From NCBI GenBank assembly GCA_016715195.1, contig JADKBB010000028.1, positions 1-48,114 of the forward strand: 48,114 nucleotides of DNA, read 5' to 3'. The stretch's first letter is position 1. Each line of letters starts with the position of its first letter. The notes beneath the pieces were generated by a model that ran no database searches, was not told where the DNA came from, and worked only from the letters and a program-made list of their open reading frames with translations. The stretch comes from Candidatus Villigracilis proximus (lineage in GTDB: Bacteria; Chloroflexota; Anaerolineae; Anaerolineales; Villigracilaceae). Position numbers and translations under genes: made by a program. This document shows, one piece after another, positions 44,190 through 48,114 of this stretch.

Positions 44190-44564
44190 TTACTTCGCTG
44201 CTTCCAACATTCTGAATACCATCGGACTGAAATAAGGGATCAACCAGATGAACCAGACAGCAATGCTGAATCTATGAAAGTTGGAGATCATCTTTTCGTT
44301 TTTTTGCGCAAGCACAAAGGTCGCCCATATCGCGTGGACAAACATCAGCACAATGGCGAGCACGCCTGAAAATCCATGAACATCGTAGCTCATACCGCCT
44401 ACGAAATCGAACATGAGGCCTGTGCCCCAGGTGTCACAGACCAGCCCGAACCAAAAGAAGACGGTGTGCCAGGCTTTAAGCCTGCCTTGAATTCGTTCGC
44501 TCCACACACCAATTGAATAGAAGATCAGGGCTAAATTGATAACGATCACAGCGGTGGAATTCAT
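44190..44564 (-). CDS. Four-helix membrane protein of the HsmA/TIGR03987 type
   Basis: A 124-residue protein with four hydrophobic helices (about 4-22, 34-58, 66-88 and 97-118). The sequence VWSERIQGRLKAWHTVFFW, GTGLMFDF, DVHGFSGVLAIVLM and HAIWATFVL matches small HsmA-type (TIGR03987) proteins, with conserved Trp and His residues (KAWHT, DVHG, FVHAIWA) reminiscent of heme- or quinone-binding bundles. The cellular role is not known. The start follows TTGGAGGGAACCCCCG. Confidence 0.8.
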   Translation of the reverse strand: MNSTAVIVINLALIFYSIGVWSERIQGRLKAWHTVFFWFGLVCDTWGTGLMFDFVGGMSYDVHGFSGVLAIVLMFVHAIWATFVLAQKNEKMISNFHRFSIAVWFIWLIPYFSPMVFRMLEAAK

Positions 44565-44653
44565 CGGGGGTTCCCTCCAAAAGGTTTAAACATTTCCATC
44601 TTGAATATGACGCAGATCAAAGCAGATAGTCAGCCTGCTTTAGAAGAATACGA

Positions 44654-45238
44654 TCACTCAATTTTTCCAGCGAAGCGGGTGTCTGCGATCAAGCCGATCA
44701 ACAGCCCGAGAAAAGTGAGAAAAATGTTGAAAGCCAATATTCGAGATGAGAAATCCCAGGGCTTTTGCCAGACCCATAGTTGATTAGCATCTGTCAGCGC
44801 GAGTGAGACCACCCAGGGAGTGCCCGCAGACTTGGATGTGCTGCCGGGTGTGTTTTCAGCGAACACAGTGGACGTGAGGCAGGTCTTGATCTTGCGAAAT
44901 AACGGGTAGACAAAATAATCGTTCAGACATTGACCCTCACCCGCCGTAGTGGTGTCACTTGGGGCGACGGCGGGAACCTCATCCACCTGTTCCCAGCAGG
45001 GATCAGTCCCCAGGCATGGGTAGAGGATATGATACGTGTTCTTATCCGCGGCCATGACCCAGAACTCGTTGCCATATGGCTGCATACCAAGCACCTGTTC
45101 CACAGGTTGGGGAAAATAATCCACGGGCTTCCAAAAGCTGTTTCCGCCCATGAACCAGAAGTTACTCAACAGAAAACCGGCCAGTGAGCCAAAAATAATA
45201 TAGCTTAAAAGTATAAAAAGTCTTTTCTTTGAATTCAT
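44654..45238 (-). CDS. Uncharacterised membrane-anchored protein
   Basis: A 194-residue protein: an N-terminal helix (about 8-28), an extracytoplasmic domain of about 125 residues with four Cys arranged in two pairs (PCLGTDPC, then two single Cys), and a C-terminal helix (about 168-188). The topology suggests both ends in the cytoplasm and a disulphide-stabilised outer domain. Proteins with this plan are common in Anaerolineae, but I know no function. Nothing in its neighbourhood identifies a partner. Confidence 0.75.
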   Translation of the reverse strand: MNSKKRLFILLSYIIFGSLAGFLLSNFWFMGGNSFWKPVDYFPQPVEQVLGMQPYGNEFWVMAADKNTYHILYPCLGTDPCWEQVDEVPAVAPSDTTTAGEGQCLNDYFVYPLFRKIKTCLTSTVFAENTPGSTSKSAGTPWVVSLALTDANQLWVWQKPWDFSSRILAFNIFLTFLGLLIGLIADTRFAGKIE

Positions 45239-45411
45239 ACCATTCCAAAACCCCTTGGCCCCGCACTCGCCTTGATCGTGCTGATTTTATAGTTGGCAGG
45301 CTGTCTATTTACCAGCCCGACGACGAGTATTTTATCCTAAAAGCCTCCTCTCTCCCGCTTCGATATAGGATGACTCCTTCGACATGGCTATTGCAAGGTC
45401 AAAAAACCTTT

Positions 45412-45592
45412 AACGCGAATTTCGCGAAAAGGCGAATTACACGAAAAAAACCTTTTAAAATTTATGTAATTCGTTCATTCAATAAACACCTGCACTGGCG
45501 TGCGGCGCACACTTGCCCTGGCACGCCAGGGCGATGTTCAGCGAATTAGCAAATGACACGAATATTTTTTTGAAATTCGTGAAATTCGCGTT
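45412..45592. repeat. MITE-like element with AACGCGAATTTC terminal inverted repeats
   Basis: The left end AACGCGAATTTCGCGAA (45412-45428) and the reverse complement of the right end, AACGCGAATTTCACGAA (45592-45576), agree at 16 of 17 positions. The 147 bases between hold further CACGAA motifs and the palindrome CCTGGCACGCCAGG (about 45514-45527). There is no coding potential. It is related to the element at 18362-18432. It occupies most of the 45239-45702 gap, in which I see no gene. Confidence 0.6.
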
Positions 45593-45702
45593 CCAAGCAC
45601 GTCATAAAAGTTAATACTCGTCAATCTACTGTGAGAAAGCCATGACTCCTTCAAAATCATTCTCCACCTGCCAATTCCAAAAGCAGGACAGACTTTAAAA
45701 CA

Positions 45703-45735
45703 AAAAACCGCAGGTGATTAGCCTGCGGTTTTTAT
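45703..45735. terminator. Bidirectional terminator of the lipoprotein gene
   Basis: AAAAACCGCAGG (45703-45714) and CCTGCGGTTTTT (45722-45733) form a perfect 12-bp stem with A/T tracts on both sides, just downstream of the minus-strand gene. Confidence 0.9.
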
Positions 45736-45742
45736 AGCTCTT

Positions 45743-46108
45743 CTAATGTTTCCCTCTTCTGCCGCCCGAAAAGCCCAGGATGACAAACACGACCGCCACT
45801 CCAAGCAGGAAACCAAGATTGTACAGCGGCCCGGTATTGAAGACATCATACATCTGTATTTCAGGACTAAAAAACGAGATGAAGAGAGTCACAGGGGAAA
45901 TGATCCCGTGCCAGAGTCCTGTAAGAAGACCGGATACAACCCTGCCTTCCGCCGGCTTATTAAGCTCAGGGTTGGGACCCGGGAGAGTAAACTCTATCTG
46001 AGTATCAGATTTACCAAGTTCGGCCTTCGAATCCTTCGAACTGGTGGTGCAAGCTGTCAGCGTAACAAGTAATAGTGCAAATATAATAAAAACATTTTTT
46101 TTCTTCAT
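45743..46108 (-). CDS. Small lipoprotein with C-terminal membrane helices
   Basis: A 121-residue protein: signal peptide with lipobox LLVTLTACTT (Cys about residue 19), a Pro/Gly/Asn-rich linker (EFTLPGPNPELNKPAEG), a hydrophobic stretch GLLTGLWHGIISPVTLFISFF and a final helix LGFLLGVAVVFVILGFSGG with basic end. The pattern GL..GLWHG...P.....FF is found in a recurrent small-protein family of unknown role. The ATG at 46108 is chosen because AGAGGTAAAGAAG precedes it and the signal peptide then starts normally. Confidence 0.8.
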   Translation of the reverse strand: MKKKNVFIIFALLLVTLTACTTSSKDSKAELGKSDTQIEFTLPGPNPELNKPAEGRVVSGLLTGLWHGIISPVTLFISFFSPEIQMYDVFNTGPLYNLGFLLGVAVVFVILGFSGGRRGKH

Positions 46109-46310
46109 CTTCTTTACCTCTTTAAGCCGTTCAAATTTGATTGAGCGATTAATATCCAATCAAATCATACAGCGGATCTGGATCAGCTACATCCATCGGC
46201 TGGGGAGGTTTTATATCCATCACTTGGGGGATGAAATATATGGGATAAAGCCCGGAGCACATTCCTTTGCTCTGGCTGGGGGCTGTTCCACCACTATTCC
46301 TGCGCGGACT

Positions 46311-46673
46311 TCACTCATGATTCAAAACAAGTTCGATAGCCCGAAGAACCGCGTTGACATCATTTTCCACCTGTCCATTCCAAAAGCGGACTACTCTGTA
46401 GCCGACAGATTCCAGATAGCGGGTGCGCTTTGCGTCATATTCCTGTTGCTGTGGTTCAAGGTGGTGACTGCCATCCAGTTCGATGATTAATTTCTTTTTG
46501 ATGGAGACAAAGTCAACAATGTAATTGCCGATGGCGTGCTGTCTGCGAAAGTTTATGCCGTTCAGTTGGTCGCCGCGTAAATATGACCAGAGCTTTTTCT
46601 CTGCGGGTGTTAGTTCTTTGCGAAGTTCAATTGCGGGTGCGCTGGTTGAGTTTTGGGTGCTTTTGGCTGGCAT
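46311..46673 (-). CDS. DUF559 protein, Vsr-like putative endonuclease
   Basis: A 120-residue protein of the DUF559 family, which shares the very-short-patch-repair endonuclease fold (PD-(D/E)XK). The core reads LTPAEKKLWSYLRGDQLNGINFRRQHAIGNYIVDF, then KLIIELDGSHH and RTRYLESVGYRVVRFWN. The Asp of IVDF and the ELDGSHH motif are the expected metal-site residues. Such proteins often occur as isolated genes in Chloroflexota intergenic islands and may have been acquired horizontally. No partner methylase is present. Confidence 0.88.
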   Translation of the reverse strand: MPAKSTQNSTSAPAIELRKELTPAEKKLWSYLRGDQLNGINFRRQHAIGNYIVDFVSIKKKLIIELDGSHHLEPQQQEYDAKRTRYLESVGYRVVRFWNGQVENDVNAVLRAIELVLNHE

Positions 46674-46854
46674 GGTTTCTCAATTCTGCAACATTATCAT
46701 CCATCCCAAATCCACACCCAGCCTCCTCCCAAATGGACTGTTAATTTAAAAGTTATTCTGTCCCATTTGGGGAGGTGTTGAAGGGGAAGTGGGGCCACAA
46801 ATTCTTAACCTACTCTAATCGAATGACGTAATTTATGCTTTAGAATATCTTTAC

Positions 46855-46976
46855 TCCGATGGGGAGTAGCGCCCGACTTTTTTCGGGAAGAATAGCCGTC
46901 AAGACGGAAAGAGATTTCCCGGCTGTTTGAAAGAAAACGCAAGACCATCGCCTTCATGGCGGTGGTCTTTTTTTAT
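46855..46976 (+). promoter_or_regulatory. yybP-ykoY (Mn2+) riboswitch with terminator (second)
   Basis: A paralogue of the element at 40388: GATGGGGAGTAGC and CGCAAGACCATCG are identical, and P1 is CGATGG (46857-46862) with CCATCG (46945-46950). The first internal hairpin is CCCGA/TCGGG where the other copy has CCCAA/TTGGG, a compensatory change that supports the folded structure. AAGACCA (46941-46947) and TGGTCTT (46963-46969) form the competing terminator with its T tract. Mn2+ binding should switch the downstream genes on. Confidence 0.92.
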
Positions 46977-46992
46977 TTTTAAAGGAGAAAAA

Positions 46993-47488
46993 ATGCCAGA
47001 ACGAACTTCACAGGTTGTCCGTATGGGACAGTTGAAAGGGGCGAAAATAAAGATCAAGGAAGTTAAGAATGACGGCTTGCATGAAGTACGTCGCCATCGT
47101 TAACCGCGGAACGGTGACTCAGCCAATGTCTGGCTGGGTACTCGCCAGCCTGCGTGGACAGGCGTTTTATCCATTTACAGACGATCTGATGTTGGAGCCT
47201 GGCATGGTCGTAAAAATTCAGAGCGGACAGTTGGAACCGAAAGCAGCACAGGAAGAACAAGGCGCTCTGAAAAGATTATTGTGGACCATTGGTCAGGTTT
47301 GGAACAATAATGGCGATACTGCAATTTTGTTTGACGCAAATGGTGTGGAAGTTGACCGGCTTTCCTATCCGTACGAGCGTGTGATGGGAAGCAGTGCCAG
47401 CCGTCGAAAAATTTTGATAGGCGGCGACAGCGGATTTGAAATTGTCAACGATTCGATGTCCCGATCCAAAAAGGTAACGCGGAAATAA
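46993..47488 (+). pseudogene. Lamin-tail-domain (LTD) protein behind the second Mn2+ riboswitch, one frameshift
   Basis: A 164-residue protein when repaired. The start MPERTSQVVRMGQLKGAKIK at 46993 has AAAGGAGAAAAA before it. The LTD fold is shown by YVAIVNRGTVTQPMSGWVLA, YPFTDDLMLEPGMVVKIQSG and WNNNGDTAILFDANGVEVD. One extra base at about 47086 (GAAGTAC for GAATAC) breaks the frame: the first frame would end at 47103 and the second runs to 47488. It has no signal peptide, unlike most bacterial LTD proteins, so it is predicted cytoplasmic. Its place behind an Mn2+ riboswitch is unusual. Confidence 0.85.
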
Positions 47489-47532
47489 AACAGCGCGTGG
47501 ACAAAAGCATTCAGAACAGGAGATTACTCAAA

Positions 47533-47892
47533 ATGGACTTTCTAGAAGAGTTGTTTGAAATTGGCAAGCGCAAATATCAAAAAAGCGGCGCAGTCTTTCA
47601 CGACAAAGACCATAAAGATGACGATCACGATGACGACGATGATGACAAGCGCCGTCAATATCCAACCAGGTCGTATCCCCAGTCACCTGCATATCGTCCG
47701 CAGGTGACTTCAAACCCTGTGGTGTTTTTATCCAGTATCGTTTGCCGCAGGTGTTCCACGCAGACTGTTCAAGGCGCAAAGTTTTGTCACAGCTGCGGAA
47801 CAACCATCGAGCAGATTCTGAAGTGTGACAGTTGCGGTTCAAAATTGCCCCTCAACGAATCGCTCTGCACCCAATGTGGATATGGAAATTAA
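47533..47892 (+). CDS. Asp/His-rich double zinc-ribbon protein
   Basis: A 119-residue protein beginning MDFLEELFEIGKRKYQKSG, followed by a strongly acidic, His-containing segment (HDKDHKDDDHDDDDDDKRR, about residues 22-41), a Pro/Tyr linker, and two treble-clef zinc ribbons, CRRC...CHSC (about 74-90) and CDSC...CTQC (about 101-116). The acidic/His run could bind divalent metal, which would suit the Mn2+ riboswitch upstream (inference). ATG 47533 is chosen because ACAGGAGATTACTCAA precedes it; a GTG at 47497 lacks a site. Confidence 0.85.
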   Translation: MDFLEELFEIGKRKYQKSGAVFHDKDHKDDDHDDDDDDKRRQYPTRSYPQSPAYRPQVTSNPVVFLSSIVCRRCSTQTVQGAKFCHSCGTTIEQILKCDSCGSKLPLNESLCTQCGYGN

Positions 47893-47943
47893 TTACATGG
47901 GGCGGGCAGGGCGCTCTGCCGGTTAGAAAAAAGGAGTTTACAA

Positions 47944-48114
47944 ATGGCAGCACAAAAGAAAAAACGCAAACGTGACATTGAGAAGAACTATCCCGTAAAG
48001 CAGTTTGTCAAAAAACTGCGGCGTCTGGCGGACTGTATCGAGCAGGGACAGAAGTTTCAGATTCAAGTGGCAGGGGAGCGGATTTCCATCCCCGCTGCTG
48101 CGATCATCAACATC
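47944..48114 (+). CDS. Amphi-Trp-domain protein, cut by the window end
   Basis: The first 57 residues of a protein starting MAAQKKKRKRDIEKNYPVKQ, continuing FVKKLRRLADCIEQGQKFQIQVAGERISIP. This matches the amphi-Trp domain (TIGR04354), a short module of unknown role seen in archaea and bacteria. The start has AAAAAGGAGTTTACAA. It is the third gene behind the second Mn2+ riboswitch, 51 bases after the zinc-ribbon gene. The 3' end lies outside the window. Confidence 0.8.
   Translation, partial: MAAQKKKRKRDIEKNYPVKQFVKKLRRLADCIEQGQKFQIQVAGERISIPAAAIINI

Noticed and set aside
45229..45549. Open frame of 106 codons on the plus strand
   Set aside because: It spans the inverted-repeat element, has no ribosome binding site and reads as low-quality basic sequence with no strand or helix pattern.
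46044..46490. 148-codon plus-strand frame
   Set aside because: It is antisense to the lipoprotein start and to the DUF559 gene, both of which have clear family features.
1..48114. tRNA, rRNA or prophage genes
   Set aside because: I saw no cloverleaf with a TTCGANNC-type arm outside coding genes, no rRNA signatures and no integrase, capsid or transposase.

Overview
The window looks like the chromosome of a bacterium of the phylum Chloroflexota, probably class Anaerolineae, although no rRNA gene is present to prove it. The signs are lipoproteins and secreted proteins with long Thr/Pro-rich linkers (20.7 kb, 26.2 kb, 34.5 kb), PD40/TolB-like propellers, an NBR1-type Ig domain, two GT39-like membrane glycosyltransferases, a GTP-type PEP carboxykinase, a Gram-positive-like SOS box at recA, and many intergenic palindromic repeats. 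Base composition is near 50% GC throughout. I see no phage, transposase, CRISPR array, tRNA or rRNA.

Layout. 0-4.2 kb: end of a GMC oxidoreductase, two tandem paralogous membrane proteins, kynureninase and a SIMPL-domain protein. 4.3-10 kb: a large membrane diguanylate cyclase and a three-gene ABC-2 exporter. 10-12 kb: a MerR/TipA-type regulator with its own operator, a cupin and an RluA-type pseudouridine synthase. 12-16 kb: serine biosynthesis (DUF1015-serA facing away from serC). 16-22.5 kb: glycosyltransferase, lipase-like hydrolase, TolB-like lipoprotein, two repeat fields and an M23 peptidase lipoprotein. 22.6-27.5 kb: pckG and recA, which are divergent, an NBR1-domain lipoprotein and a CoA-binding protein. 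27.7-34.6 kb: second glycosyltransferase, GH13 amylase, prfC and a PD40 lipoprotein. 34.7-37.3 kb: a cyclic-di-GMP (GEMM-I) riboswitch before a small secreted protein, a SipW-like (S26B) signal peptidase fused to a DUF5305 domain, and a small protein. 37.7-40.3 kb: htpG and a methyltransferase. 40.3-44.1 kb: a yybP-ykoY (Mn2+) riboswitch before a 37-residue membrane peptide, DUF2294, a two-helix protein and a P2-type cation ATPase. 44.2-46.7 kb: small membrane proteins and lipoproteins and a DUF559 nuclease. 46.9-48.1 kb: a second Mn2+ riboswitch before a lamin-tail-domain protein, an Asp/His-rich zinc-ribbon protein and an amphi-Trp protein cut by the window end.

Two systems stand out. The first is a c-di-GMP-gated export module: riboswitch, terminator, secreted substrate, attenuating terminator, then a dedicated signal peptidase-DUF5305 fusion. 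The base pairing predicts that c-di-GMP switches it off. The second is a pair of paralogous Mn2+ riboswitches. One controls a classical metal-efflux ATPase and the other controls small proteins not usually linked to manganese.

A caution affects the whole annotation. Eight genes (GMC oxidoreductase, diguanylate cyclase, TipA-like regulator, TolB-like lipoprotein, prfC, the small gene at 37.1 kb, htpG and the lamin-tail protein) are each broken by single-base shifts, mostly in short homopolymers, while the protein continues in the neighbouring frame. The likeliest cause is residual indels of a long-read assembly, so these genes are probably intact in the organism. They are listed as 'pseudogene' only because the frame is broken as given.
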